Source: Sphingobacterium griseoflavum (GTDB lineage Bacteria > Bacteroidota > Bacteroidia > Sphingobacteriales > Sphingobacteriaceae). From it: a stretch of DNA of 64,000 bases. This document shows positions 34,518-43,223 of the stretch, piece after piece (position 1 is the first letter of the stretch; every line of letters starts with the position of its first letter). The stretch lies in contig NZ_BNAF01000001.1 of NCBI RefSeq assembly GCF_014653155.1, positions 186,001-250,000 on the forward strand, written 5' to 3'. The translations under genes were made by a program, and so were the position numbers. A model generated the notes under the pieces. That model searched no databases. It was not told the DNA's origin and was given only the letters and a program-made list of their open reading frames with translations.

Positions 34518-34550
34518 TAAAGGGCGTCCAGTTTGACAGGACGCCCTTTA
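34518..34550. terminator. Terminator-like hairpin between convergent genes
   Basis: TAAAGGGCGTCC and GGACGCCCTTTA form a 12-bp perfect stem with a 9-nt loop, between the methyltransferase and the acrB-type gene. T tracts are weak on either side. Confidence 0.65.
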
Positions 34551-34573
34551 TGGTTCTTTCAGCCAACCTCAAA

Positions 34574-37500
34574 TTAATGGGCACTTAAGTTTTTCGCTTT
34601 TTCTTCGTCAAAAGATGCTTCCAATTCGGCTAGCTTTTTCTTCCCATATGCCATCTTCGTGATGACATAAAATAGGACGGGTACGATAAATATAGCTAAT
34701 AGCGTCGCCGCCATCATCCCCCCAAATACGGTCCAACCGATAGTTTGACGGGAGAATGCTCCTGCACCGGTGGATAGCATCAAAGGAATGATGCCAAGGA
34801 TGAAGGCGAAAGAAGTCATGATAATTGGGCGAAGGCGGAGCTTCACTGCATCCAGTATTGCATCCATCAAAGGCATACCAATATCCACACGTTCTTTCGC
34901 AAATTCAACGATCAGAATCGCATTTTTCGCGGCTAGACCGATAATCGTAACGAGACCGATCTGCGCGTATATGTTGTTATCCAATGAAGGGATAAAGGTC
35001 AACGTCAGGATCGCGCCGAAAATACCGATAGGGACCGAAAGAAGAATGGAAAATGGCACAGACCAACTTTCGTACAACGAGGCCAAAAGTAAGAATACGA
35101 AGATAATACACAACGCAAAAATCATCACAGTCGTGTTTCCTGATTGGCTTTCCTGTAAGGAGAGGCCTGAGAAATCATAACTGTAACCGTTAGGTAGCGT
35201 TTCAGCCGCGACTTCTTCCAAGGCGCGAAGGGCATCCCCAGAACTGAAACCGGGAGCGGCCGAACCGCTCACCTCAATGCTGCGGAAAATATTATAGTGA
35301 TTGATGATGGACGGATTCTGAACCATTTGCCAAGTTACCAAACTACTTAACGGAACCGAGGATCCCTCCATATTATTTACATATAGCTTGTTGATGTCTT
35401 CGATGTTCATGCGGTAGCTGTTGTCCGCCTGCGTCACTACCCGAAAATTACGTCCGTAACGCGTAAAATCATTAATATACGCCGAACCAAGATAGGCTGA
35501 TATCGTACTATATATAGACGATATGGGTACTAACATCTTTTTCGCTTGCTCGCGGTTTACTGAAATTTTAAAGTTGGGCGAGTTCGAATTGAACAGGGTA
35601 TATGCCATGCCAATTTCAGGACGTTGGTTTGCCGCACCCAAGAATTTGCCAACAACCGCTTCAAATTGCTTGATATCTACCGTTTGCTGATCTTGGATCA
35701 TCAACGAGAAACCGCCTGACGTTCCTAGACCGGGAATAGCTGGCGGCGTGACCGCCAATACGCGAGCCTTTCCGTAAGTCGCATATTTCCCCATGATAGC
35801 GCCAGTGATCTCGGCAGCAGTACGTTTCCGTTCCGCCCACGGTTTCAATGATACGAAAAGGGTCGCCGCGTTGGATTTGAATGACCTGTTCAAAATATTG
35901 ATCCCTGCAATCAGCGTCACGTGCTGAATTTCCGGGAAATCTTTACGAAATTGTTCGTTCAGCTCTGTCAATACCGCTGATGTCCTGCTGGCAGAAGAAC
36001 CCTCCGGAAGATTGACGCCTGCAAAAAAGGATCCATTATCTTCTGTGGGGATAAAGCCAGTAGGTTTTGTCTTGAACATGTAACCCGTACCGATAAAGAT
36101 ACAGAGCAGGATGATCAAAGCCAGTGGTGCACGTCGAATACAGACGCGAACACCACGGGCGTATTTATGCGTCACACGTTCAAACCATAGATTAAATTTA
36201 TAGAAGAATTTATTCAGTCCCTTCGCATGCTTGTTCACCGATGTAGGTTTTAGCAATAAGGCACACAATGCTGGCGTCAGCGACAGGGCAATAAATGCCG
36301 ATAGCATAACCGACACGGCAATCGTGATGGCAAATTGTTGATACAGTTTGCCTACCATGCCCGGGATGAAGCCTACAGGTACAAAGACCGCTGCCAAAAT
36401 CAATGCGATGGCAATCACGGGCGCAGTAATATCCTTCATGGCATGTATGGTAGCCTCGCGGGAGCTCATTTTGTAGTGGTCGATATAATGCTGTACTGCC
36501 TCCACGACGACGATTGCGTCATCCACGACAATACCAATGGCTAAGACGAAGGCCAATAGCGTCAAGTTATTGATGGAGAATCCGAATAGGGTAAAGAAAA
36601 TAAAGGTACCCACTACAGAAACGGGGATTGCCAGCACAGGAATCAATGTAGCACGCCACGATTGCAGGAAAAAGAAGACCACGAGTGTCACCAAGATGAG
36701 GGCTTCCACCAACGTATGGATCACTGAGTCGATGGATGCGTGTACCACCGAAACGGTTTCATATCCAACGACATAGTCAACGTCGTTCGGGAAAGATTGC
36801 TTCATTTGATCCAATGCTGCATAGATTCCTTCGGCAGTCTCCACCGCATTTCCACCAGGGGTTTGGGCGACCATCATCCCTGTCGAGATCATGCCATCTG
36901 TGCGTGTCGTTGTCGCGTAGCTAAATTGACCTAATTCCACCCGGGCAACATCTTTCAACAGGACGATGGATCCGTCGCGGTTTGCTTTGATGATGATTTC
37001 CTCAAAATCCTCCACAGATGATAGGTCGGAGTCGGTAATTACCGGGTATTCAAAAACCTGCGAGTTTTGTAGGGGAGGAGCACCTACCGATCCTCCTGGA
37101 ATACGGAGATTTTGCTCGGAAATGGCAGTGGAAACATCGGCAGGTGTTAGCTTCAGTGCGGTCAATTTGTTTGCATCGAGCCACACGCGCATGGAAAATG
37201 GCTGTCCGAAAGCCGTTACATCTCCCACACCTTTGACACGAAGAATAGCGTCTTTCACGTATAAGTTGGCATAATTCGCTAAAAACTTATCGTCCCGAGT
37301 ACCTTTGGGAGAAACCAAAGATACCAACATTAAAATGTCCGTGTTAGCCTTACGGGTTATCACGCCCAAACGGCGCACAGCCTCCGGCAAGGCGGGTTCG
37401 GCGATCCCAACACGGTTCTGGACGTCCAGGGTAGCCACGTCGATGTCTGTCCCCACCTCAAAGGTTACAGTGATGGTCGATTGACCGTTTGATGTACTGT

Positions 37501-37744
37501 TGGAAGACATGTAGATCATTCCGGGGGTACCGTTAATTTGGCTTTCGATAGGCGTAGTTACTGTTTGCTCTACCGTTTGCGCATCCGCCCCAGTATAATT
37601 GGCCGTTACGGTAACCGTGGGCGGCGCTATCGACGGATATTGGCTGATAGGCAATGTCATGATCGAAATTGTACCAATGATCATGATCAAGATCGAGATG
37701 ACGATTGCCGTGACAGGCCGTTTAATAAATACTTCTGAGATCAT
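34574..37744 (-). CDS. RND multidrug efflux permease (AcrB/HAE1 type)
   Basis: A 1056-residue inner-membrane proton-driven exporter. It has the twelve-helix RND layout with two large periplasmic loops. The opening MISEVFIKRPVTAIVISI is typical, the proton-relay pair lies in GIVVDDAIVVVE (about residue 405), and the relay lysine is in GLAAKNAILIVEF. The HAE1 class (hydrophobic and amphiphilic drugs) fits best. It is the last gene of the tetR-tolC-mexA-acrB operon, 28 nt after the adaptor. Drug spectrum cannot be read from the sequence. Confidence 0.94.
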   Translation of the reverse strand: MISEVFIKRPVTAIVISILIMIIGTISIMTLPISQYPSIAPPTVTVTANYTGADAQTVEQTVTTPIESQINGTPGMIYMSSNSTSNGQSTITVTFEVGTDIDVATLDVQNRVGIAEPALPEAVRRLGVITRKANTDILMLVSLVSPKGTRDDKFLANYANLYVKDAILRVKGVGDVTAFGQPFSMRVWLDANKLTALKLTPADVSTAISEQNLRIPGGSVGAPPLQNSQVFEYPVITDSDLSSVEDFEEIIIKANRDGSIVLLKDVARVELGQFSYATTTRTDGMISTGMMVAQTPGGNAVETAEGIYAALDQMKQSFPNDVDYVVGYETVSVVHASIDSVIHTLVEALILVTLVVFFFLQSWRATLIPVLAIPVSVVGTFIFFTLFGFSINNLTLLAFVLAIGIVVDDAIVVVEAVQHYIDHYKMSSREATIHAMKDITAPVIAIALILAAVFVPVGFIPGMVGKLYQQFAITIAVSVMLSAFIALSLTPALCALLLKPTSVNKHAKGLNKFFYKFNLWFERVTHKYARGVRVCIRRAPLALIILLCIFIGTGYMFKTKPTGFIPTEDNGSFFAGVNLPEGSSASRTSAVLTELNEQFRKDFPEIQHVTLIAGINILNRSFKSNAATLFVSLKPWAERKRTAAEITGAIMGKYATYGKARVLAVTPPAIPGLGTSGGFSLMIQDQQTVDIKQFEAVVGKFLGAANQRPEIGMAYTLFNSNSPNFKISVNREQAKKMLVPISSIYSTISAYLGSAYINDFTRYGRNFRVVTQADNSYRMNIEDINKLYVNNMEGSSVPLSSLVTWQMVQNPSIINHYNIFRSIEVSGSAAPGFSSGDALRALEEVAAETLPNGYSYDFSGLSLQESQSGNTTVMIFALCIIFVFLLLASLYESWSVPFSILLSVPIGIFGAILTLTFIPSLDNNIYAQIGLVTIIGLAAKNAILIVEFAKERVDIGMPLMDAILDAVKLRLRPIIMTSFAFILGIIPLMLSTGAGAFSRQTIGWTVFGGMMAATLLAIFIVPVLFYVITKMAYGKKKLAELEASFDEEKAKNLSAH

Positions 37745-37772
37745 TTCTACTCTTTTAGTTTAGAACTTCCAA

Positions 37773-38918
37773 TTACTTTTTTGACGCATTATCTGCTGCC
37801 TGCGTGTTTTCCACGACTCGAGCCCCAGATTTTACATTCATCAAGCCGTCGACTATAATCTTTTCACCAGCTTCAACACCCGATTCCACGACAACCTGCT
37901 CACCTACCTTCAAACCTAATTTTACCGGACGTATTTCAGCTTGACTGCTATCATTTACAACAAAGACGTTATAGACGCCTAATTGGTCCTGCACCGCTTT
38001 GAATGGTATAATATTTTGCTCGCTCTTGGAGGTGCTTTTCACATTGACTGTTAGGTTCATCCCCGCGCGCAATGTGTTTTGCGCGTTGCTAAAGGTTGCG
38101 CGAACTTTGATCGTTCCTGTCTGTGGATCAACTGCTCTATCAATGGTGCTTATCCTACCCGGATTTGCGTACGTAGTTCCATCCGGTAAGACAGCACTGA
38201 TTTCCGTAGCCGATTTTCCAGTTTGGTAGGCCGAAAATTCGGCAATTTCGCGTTCGCTAACCTGAAACTCGACCGTAATCGGATCAACAGTGCTAATGGT
38301 GTTTATTTCCGTCATGCCGGCAGATACCAGCGCGCCCATCCGAACTAGTGAAATTCCGACCACGCCACTGAATGGTGCGCGAATGACAGCACGCTGCAAA
38401 TTCGTTTGTGCTGTCGTTAGTGCCGCCTGTGCCGATTGTACCTGAGCCTTTTGATTGCTGACATCCGTTAAAGCATTATCCAATGTTTGTTTTGCGATGG
38501 CATCTTTTTCAGCTAATGTTTCATAGCGCGTTAAATCTTTCTCACCACGTTGAAGCGTCGATTTTGCTATCTCCAAAGCGGCCTTGGCTTGATCAACAGC
38601 TGCTTGGTAACGGATCTTATCAATTTCATATAACACTTGACCTTTGGACACAGAAGCGCCATCTGCCACATTTATTTTTGTAACGTAGCCACTTACTTCC
38701 GCAAAAATTTTCGTTTCCTGCAGGGGTATGACGCTGCCAGGGTAACTTTTCGTGCCAGCAACGATTTGTTTCTCGACAACAGTTGTCGATACGGGCACGG
38801 CCGACTGCCCCTGTTGGGCACCAGGTTGTTGCTTAGAAGACTCATCTTGAGATCCGCAAGATTGCCAAAACAATCCTGAACCTATGATCAAAGCGGAAAA
38901 TAAAAAGTTCTTATTCAT
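37773..38918 (-). CDS. RND periplasmic adaptor (MexA/AcrA type)
   Basis: A 381-residue lipoprotein adaptor with lipobox LFWQSC (Cys21). The barrel-sandwich and lipoyl halves (VSGYVTKINVADGASVSKGQVLYEID and IRAPFSGVVGISLVRMGALVSAG) flank a long helical hairpin of Ala-, Gln- and Lys-rich sequence (about residues 110-180), and a beta-barrel plus membrane-proximal domain follow. It bridges the AcrB-like pump and TolC-like channel encoded on either side. The terminus is Asn/Lys-rich. Confidence 0.93.
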   Translation of the reverse strand: MNKNFLFSALIIGSGLFWQSCGSQDESSKQQPGAQQGQSAVPVSTTVVEKQIVAGTKSYPGSVIPLQETKIFAEVSGYVTKINVADGASVSKGQVLYEIDKIRYQAAVDQAKAALEIAKSTLQRGEKDLTRYETLAEKDAIAKQTLDNALTDVSNQKAQVQSAQAALTTAQTNLQRAVIRAPFSGVVGISLVRMGALVSAGMTEINTISTVDPITVEFQVSEREIAEFSAYQTGKSATEISAVLPDGTTYANPGRISTIDRAVDPQTGTIKVRATFSNAQNTLRAGMNLTVNVKSTSKSEQNIIPFKAVQDQLGVYNVFVVNDSSQAEIRPVKLGLKVGEQVVVESGVEAGEKIIVDGLMNVKSGARVVENTQAADNASKK

Positions 38919-38951
38919 GGTTTCGTGTATTTCTTTATTAGATAGGGTTTG

Positions 38952-40286
38952 TTATTTAGTAATATCAACTGTTCCCAGCGCTTTTTGAATATCTAACTTG
39001 CTAGACAGCACTGCATAAAGCGCATTCAGGTAATTCAATTGACTTGTTTTAAGATCCGCCTCGGCCGTCATCAGCTCTAAATAGGTTTTCACACCAGCGT
39101 CATATTGCAGCTTGATCGTATTGTATACATCTTCCGAAAGCTCCATGTTGGCTTTCGAATTACGCCACTCGTTCATATTGGAACGGTAGCCAGCCATCGC
39201 CGCAGAGTATTCTGTGCTAATTTGGTTTTCTAAGTTTTGAAGATCCCATTCGATGCGCTCCTCCTGCAACTCTGATTTACGGATCTCTTGCAAACGTTTC
39301 GTTCCTGTAAATATGGGTACCGTCAGCGACAGGCCGATGGAGGAACTTGGGAAATTTGTTGCATAAAGATCTTGGAATTGGTTGTTGAAAAAGTTTGCAT
39401 TATACATGCCATACGCACCTAGCTGAGGCAAGAACTGCCACTTTTCGTATTGCGTATTCAACTGTTGTATACTTTTTAAAGTTTCCGTTTGCCTATACTC
39501 CACACGGTTTGCAAAATTCAATATTTCCGTCGTGTCCAATAATATATTGCTTTCAAGCGATTGGTTTTCGAAAGACAGCGTAAGCGTTTCTTTTGTATTC
39601 ATACCCAGAAGCATCTTCAGGTAGTCGTATTTGTAGTCACGCATTTCGTTGGCTGTTTTTAACTCGGCCTTGGCATTGTTCAGCGATATTAACGCTCGTT
39701 TGAAGTCCGTCTTGTCTACCAGTCCTGTTTCATAGCGAATGTTGGCTTCTGTATATTGTCGCTGCAGACGACCAATGTTTTCGTTTATGATGTTAATCGA
39801 TTCTTCGGACGTCAGAATGTCGTAATACGCTTTGCTCACATCCACCACCGTATTTATGCGTGTGCTCTCGATGTTTTGATCGTTTTGTTGACGGATGAAC
39901 TTTGCCGCTTTCGAGGCTTGAAAAAGAGCAGGACTTAAGAGTGCTTGATCCGCTCGCACACCGAACGAACTGGTGTTCTTTTGCCCCATTTGAATGACTC
40001 GGCCATCAATCACGTTTGTAGGTATCTGTATCGCGTGCGCCAAAGATCCAGTAGCATTGATTTGCGGAAACCATCCAGAAAGAGCAGAGGCTATCTCGCG
40101 CTCTCCAATTTCCTTATCGATATCGGCTTGTTTAAGTTCGATCTTGTTTCGTAATGCAAAGTTGATTAACTCATCCAACGTTGCGTTGCCGCGGAGCTTG
40201 TCATTGTCCGCAGAATATTGTGCAGAAGCGGTTCCTACCATGCATGCTGCTATCAAAAGAGATAAGGCAACTTTTTTGAATCTCAT
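38952..40286 (-). CDS. TolC-family outer membrane efflux channel
   Basis: A 444-residue protein with a signal peptide ending at GTASAQ and the duplicated long-helix pattern of TolC/OEP proteins (LDELINFALRNKIELKQADID, then later ISTEYSAAMAGYRSNMNEWRNS). It forms the outer-membrane duct for the RND pump in the same operon. The ATG at 40286 (MRFKKVALS) is preferred: it directly follows the tetR stop by 1 nt, while the longer frame would overlap the regulator by 18 nt. Confidence 0.93.
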   Translation of the reverse strand: MRFKKVALSLLIAACMVGTASAQYSADNDKLRGNATLDELINFALRNKIELKQADIDKEIGEREIASALSGWFPQINATGSLAHAIQIPTNVIDGRVIQMGQKNTSSFGVRADQALLSPALFQASKAAKFIRQQNDQNIESTRINTVVDVSKAYYDILTSEESINIINENIGRLQRQYTEANIRYETGLVDKTDFKRALISLNNAKAELKTANEMRDYKYDYLKMLLGMNTKETLTLSFENQSLESNILLDTTEILNFANRVEYRQTETLKSIQQLNTQYEKWQFLPQLGAYGMYNANFFNNQFQDLYATNFPSSSIGLSLTVPIFTGTKRLQEIRKSELQEERIEWDLQNLENQISTEYSAAMAGYRSNMNEWRNSKANMELSEDVYNTIKLQYDAGVKTYLELMTAEADLKTSQLNYLNALYAVLSSKLDIQKALGTVDITK

Positions 40287-40287
40287 A

Positions 40288-40866
40288 TTATTGATTTTTG
40301 ACACCATTCCAAATAATTTCTATTAGATCTTCGCGTCCCTGCTTTTGCGCCTTGCAAAAGCCATAGGTCACCATTTTCACATGTGACGTCGCTGCGCCGA
40401 TATAGAGGGAAATCAAAGTCGGAAAACTTACATCGCGTATAATTCCGGCTTGGATCCCCTCCTCAAAAAACATACGCATCCGATCCGCGCCATAGTAGCT
40501 TGGGTTTTTCGTTTGTTGTATGAGTTCGTAATACGGAGAAGAATAAAACTGCTCTATAAACCAAAAGACTTTTTTATTTGCGAGGTAATAGTCAACTAGC
40601 CGATTCCAGATGTAAAAAAATTTCTCTTTGTAAGAGAGGCTGGCTTCTACATTGAAGATATGCTCGTTGGTCTTTACCCGACAGTGAGCAAAAAGCTCCG
40701 TGATCAATTCGTCTTTTGACGAAAAATAGTGGTAGATCGTACCAGTCGCCACATTGGCGTGCGAAGCAATTTGACTCATCGGAGTCCCATGAAAGCCATT
40801 CTCATTGATGAGGGTTAAGGTGCTTTCAAAAATTGCCTCTTTTTTGTTTAGCAATTGAACGTTCAT
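40288..40866 (-). CDS. TetR/AcrR-family repressor of the efflux operon
   Basis: A 192-residue TetR-family regulator: helix-turn-helix at residues 10-50 (ESTLTLINENGFHGTPMSQIASHANVATGTIYHYF), then an all-helical ligand domain. It is the first gene of the efflux operon, so it should autoregulate and repress the pump until a pump substrate binds. The ATG at 40866 (MNVQLLNKKEA) is preferred to a longer frame that reads through the promoter: a TACATTTG box ends 7 nt before it. Confidence 0.9.
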   Translation of the reverse strand: MNVQLLNKKEAIFESTLTLINENGFHGTPMSQIASHANVATGTIYHYFSSKDELITELFAHCRVKTNEHIFNVEASLSYKEKFFYIWNRLVDYYLANKKVFWFIEQFYSSPYYELIQQTKNPSYYGADRMRMFFEEGIQAGIIRDVSFPTLISLYIGAATSHVKMVTYGFCKAQKQGREDLIEIIWNGVKNQ

Positions 40867-40873
40867 TCGGTTG

Positions 40874-40881
40874 CAAATGTA
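40874..40881 (-). promoter_or_regulatory. -7 box directly before tetR
   Basis: TACATTTG on the minus strand ends 7 nt before the chosen ATG, so the predicted 5' leader is only about 3 nt. The palindromic operator of the regulator is expected here, but no clear dyad was identified. Confidence 0.5.
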
Positions 40882-41004
40882 GCCAAAAACAAGCTTGATT
40901 TGTGTCAAATAATTGTTATAAACAAGCCTTCGGCGTGTATTTGCCTTTAGATGAACACACTGTTAAATATCTGTTAAATCTTTTGTTTGGTATTGCAATA
41001 TGTT

Positions 41005-41095
41005 TAACGACACCTTATCTTCGTGTCATCATAATTTAGGTTTATAATTGGTTAGTAGAGGTTTCCATTCTCCCCGTTTGGAAACCTCATTTTTT
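41005..41095 (+). ncRNA. Possible plus-strand small RNA ended by an orphan terminator
   Basis: The hairpin GAGGTTTCC (41058-41066) / GGAAACCTC (41080-41088) is followed by ATTTTTT on the plus strand, the classical layout of an intrinsic terminator. Yet both flanking genes (tetR and the cytochrome) are on the minus strand, so no coding transcript would use it. A smaller hairpin GACAC...GTGTC lies upstream near 41009-41027. A short transcript beginning around 41000 is possible; its promoter is not clear. Confidence 0.3.
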
Positions 41096-41525
41096 ATTGA
41101 CAGTTTACTAAACTACTGCGAACTTCTTGTTGCGTATATTGATCAGTGTCTTTTCCAAATCGAGTTGTTACATAAGTTAATATGTAGGCAATCTCAACAT
41201 CACTGAGCTGTGGGACGCCCGGCATCTGTTCTTCGTATAATTGCCCATGCACTTTCACCGGTTCATGCAATCCGTTCTTGACGATACACGCGAGTTGATC
41301 TCTGTTTTTTCGTAAATAGGCCGTGTCCGTAAGAGGAGGGTACAATTTACCAAGCCCTTCTCCCTTCGCTCCATGACAGCTTTGACAATGTGTTACATAT
41401 AGCTTCTGTCCATTGACTGCATATTGGGCAGTCTGGATGCTTACATTAGGCTGACAGCCTTTAATAAACACCCCAAAAAGGAGTGCCATGCTTGCACTTG
41501 CAATCAACCGTGGGCCTTGTGCCAT
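41094..41525 (-). CDS. Monoheme cytochrome c lipoprotein
   Basis: This 143-residue protein has a lipobox (LFGVFIKGC), one heme motif CQSCH (near residue 47) and an axial Met in EEQMPGVPQLSD, as in class I cytochromes c. It should be an electron carrier tethered in the periplasm. Its ATG follows directly after the SCO gene's stop codon with no gap, so the two are translationally linked. The neighbouring SCO protein points to cytochrome oxidase or copper metabolism. Confidence 0.88.
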   Translation of the reverse strand: MAQGPRLIASASMALLFGVFIKGCQPNVSIQTAQYAVNGQKLYVTHCQSCHGAKGEGLGKLYPPLTDTAYLRKNRDQLACIVKNGLHEPVKVHGQLYEEQMPGVPQLSDVEIAYILTYVTTRFGKDTDQYTQQEVRSSLVNCQ

Positions 41526-42167
41526 TTATGATTCGTTTAATAATATCTCTAGATCGATGAAAAGCTGGGCGACTTGTTCGTCGTTGGTGCCATCATAAGC
41601 GCCACGTATACGTCTTTGTTGATCGAGCAAAACCAGATAGCCTTGGTGATCGTATCCGCCCGGTACAGACGCATCTTCCTTGGTGTAAACTAAATACTTT
41701 TCTGCTATCCCATAAATGTCCTTTTTCGTGCCGGTAACAAATTGCCATTGTTCACTATCCACACCTAATTTTGTGGCGTATGATTTTAATACACTTGGTG
41801 AATCATATTTAAAATCAATACTATGGGATAAAAACGAGATACGTTCATCACCTTTGTACTTCTGGTAAACCTTTAATAAGTTGCGTTGCATCGTCGGACA
41901 TATGCTTGGACAATGTGTAAAAAAGAAGTTGGCAACGTAGATTTGATGTTCAAAATTCTTTTCGCTGATCATCGTGCTATCCTGATTCAGGAAGGCAAAT
42001 GCTGGAATGTGATGGTAGAGGGTATCGATAACTGTTTCGCCATCCACAACCCGTTGTTTTGTTTCCCGTTCGCCAATGATTGGCAGTTTCCTATCCGTTT
42101 TACTGGTACAGGAAAAGAGAGCGCCTCCTATTAATAAGGGCACATACAGATAATGACTACACTTCAT
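41526..42167 (-). CDS. SCO1/SenC-family copper chaperone lipoprotein
   Basis: A 213-residue lipoprotein (lipobox ALFSC) with a thioredoxin-like SCO fold. The CxxxC copper/redox motif is in THCPSICPTM, and a candidate third ligand His is in GYDHQGYLVLLD. SCO proteins deliver copper to the CuA site of cytochrome oxidase or reduce its cysteines. The ATG at 42167 gives MKCSHYLYVPLL, a proper signal; the longer frame would overlap the upstream gene by about 50 nt. Operon with a cytochrome c and a lipoprotein. Confidence 0.88.
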   Translation of the reverse strand: MKCSHYLYVPLLIGGALFSCTSKTDRKLPIIGERETKQRVVDGETVIDTLYHHIPAFAFLNQDSTMISEKNFEHQIYVANFFFTHCPSICPTMQRNLLKVYQKYKGDERISFLSHSIDFKYDSPSVLKSYATKLGVDSEQWQFVTGTKKDIYGIAEKYLVYTKEDASVPGGYDHQGYLVLLDQQRRIRGAYDGTNDEQVAQLFIDLEILLNES

Positions 42168-42171
42168 AACA

Positions 42172-42606
42172 CTATTTGTTAAAGGGCGCCAAAACTTTGT
42201 CGGCTGTCTTTTGCACCGTTTCAAACTCTGCTTTCAGATTATTGATACGGTCCACCTCCATTTTCTGATAGCTGGCGTCTGCACTATCGGGCTCGTATTC
42301 TTTCATCCAAACCATCATTTTGTCTGTAGCAGTCTCCAGATCTGATTTCAACTGTGTTAGATCGTGGCGCGCGGCGGCAGTATCTAACGTCTTGTGATGG
42401 TTTTGTATTGATGCCATGTCATGCAACAGCGAATCGATCAGTATACTGTGTTTATCAAATGATGAGATTTGCGGCATAATTTCATCATGTACTGCTATAG
42501 CTTCTTGTGAAATTACTTTGGGATCATTTTTTTCTTCTTTGATGTTTTGGCAGCCGGCCATAGTCAGCAGACTGCTAGCAGCGATACTTAGAATGATAGT
42601 TTTCAT
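42172..42606 (-). CDS. Helical lipoprotein, often annotated viral A-type inclusion protein
   Basis: A 144-residue lipoprotein with lipobox LTMAGC (Cys19) and a mature part almost entirely helical with many charged residues (IAVHDEIMPQISSFDKHS, LKAEFETVQKTADKV). The database label for such Bacteroidota proteins is a historical misnomer caused by coiled-coil similarity. It overlaps nothing and lies 4 nt before the SCO start, so it is part of the same operon; a role in oxidase assembly is possible but unsupported by motif. Confidence 0.65.
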   Translation of the reverse strand: MKTIILSIAASSLLTMAGCQNIKEEKNDPKVISQEAIAVHDEIMPQISSFDKHSILIDSLLHDMASIQNHHKTLDTAAARHDLTQLKSDLETATDKMMVWMKEYEPDSADASYQKMEVDRINNLKAEFETVQKTADKVLAPFNK

Positions 42607-42615
42607 AGCTTAATT

Positions 42616-43119
42616 TTATATTTGCAATTTGTTGTCAGAGGTTGGTAATGGCTCCTTTACGGACAAGTCACGGATATAAATTTCATTGGCCGATCGTGCA
42701 CAAAGCGTATCATTGGCATCATAAATCAAGACCTCAAATGTCTGAACCAATTTACCCGATTCTGTTATTGCTTGTAATGCCCTGTTTAACTCTTCGTCGC
42801 TGATACGCACCGAAAAATACAAGCTCTTCCTTCCAGGTTTAAGATATTCTATGCGCGCTGATTTTAACCAAGTTACCGTTCTTTTTATACCCTTTCGACG
42901 AAAAATCTGATCGAATAGCAAGGTGTGTATAGGATCTATAGCTGCGAATATCGTTCCCCCGAATATAGTACCGTTACTGTTCCGGTTCAACAAGCTCTTA
43001 TGGATTTTCATATCCAACTGTCGAAAGTCCGGATATACTCTCTTCACCCATATTCTTTGAAAAAAGAAAGGTGGATAAAAACGCAGAACCCATTTCAATG
43101 CTTTTGGAGAGAGTTGCAT
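42616..43119 (-). CDS. DUF4442 (hotdog-fold thioesterase-like) protein
   Basis: A 167-residue cytosolic protein of the DUF4442 group, which adopts a hotdog fold related to acyl-CoA thioesterases. The helix-strand core is GTIFGGTIFAAIDPIHTLLFDQIF, followed by strands VTWLKSARIEYLKPG and ARSANEIYIRD. The ATG at 43119 is preferred over one 7 codons upstream because a TATATTTG box ends exactly 4 nt before it. Substrate unknown. It heads the cytochrome/SCO operon. Confidence 0.8.
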   Translation of the reverse strand: MQLSPKALKWVLRFYPPFFFQRIWVKRVYPDFRQLDMKIHKSLLNRNSNGTIFGGTIFAAIDPIHTLLFDQIFRRKGIKRTVTWLKSARIEYLKPGRKSLYFSVRISDEELNRALQAITESGKLVQTFEVLIYDANDTLCARSANEIYIRDLSVKEPLPTSDNKLQI

Positions 43120-43123
43120 AGTA

Positions 43124-43131
43124 CAAATATA
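43124..43131 (-). promoter_or_regulatory. TATATTTG -7 box directly before DUF4442 gene
   Basis: TATATTTG-TACT-ATG on the minus strand. The 4-nt gap places the expected transcript start on or beside the start codon. It also rules against the longer reading frame as the true start. Confidence 0.6.
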
Positions 43132-43223
43132 AAACTCCAATTACTTTTCCGCGAGTTTATACCTATATAATTCTTGTAATAAATGTAAAAGCGTTGTAAA
43201 TTCATCTCGCAAAATATAAACTT

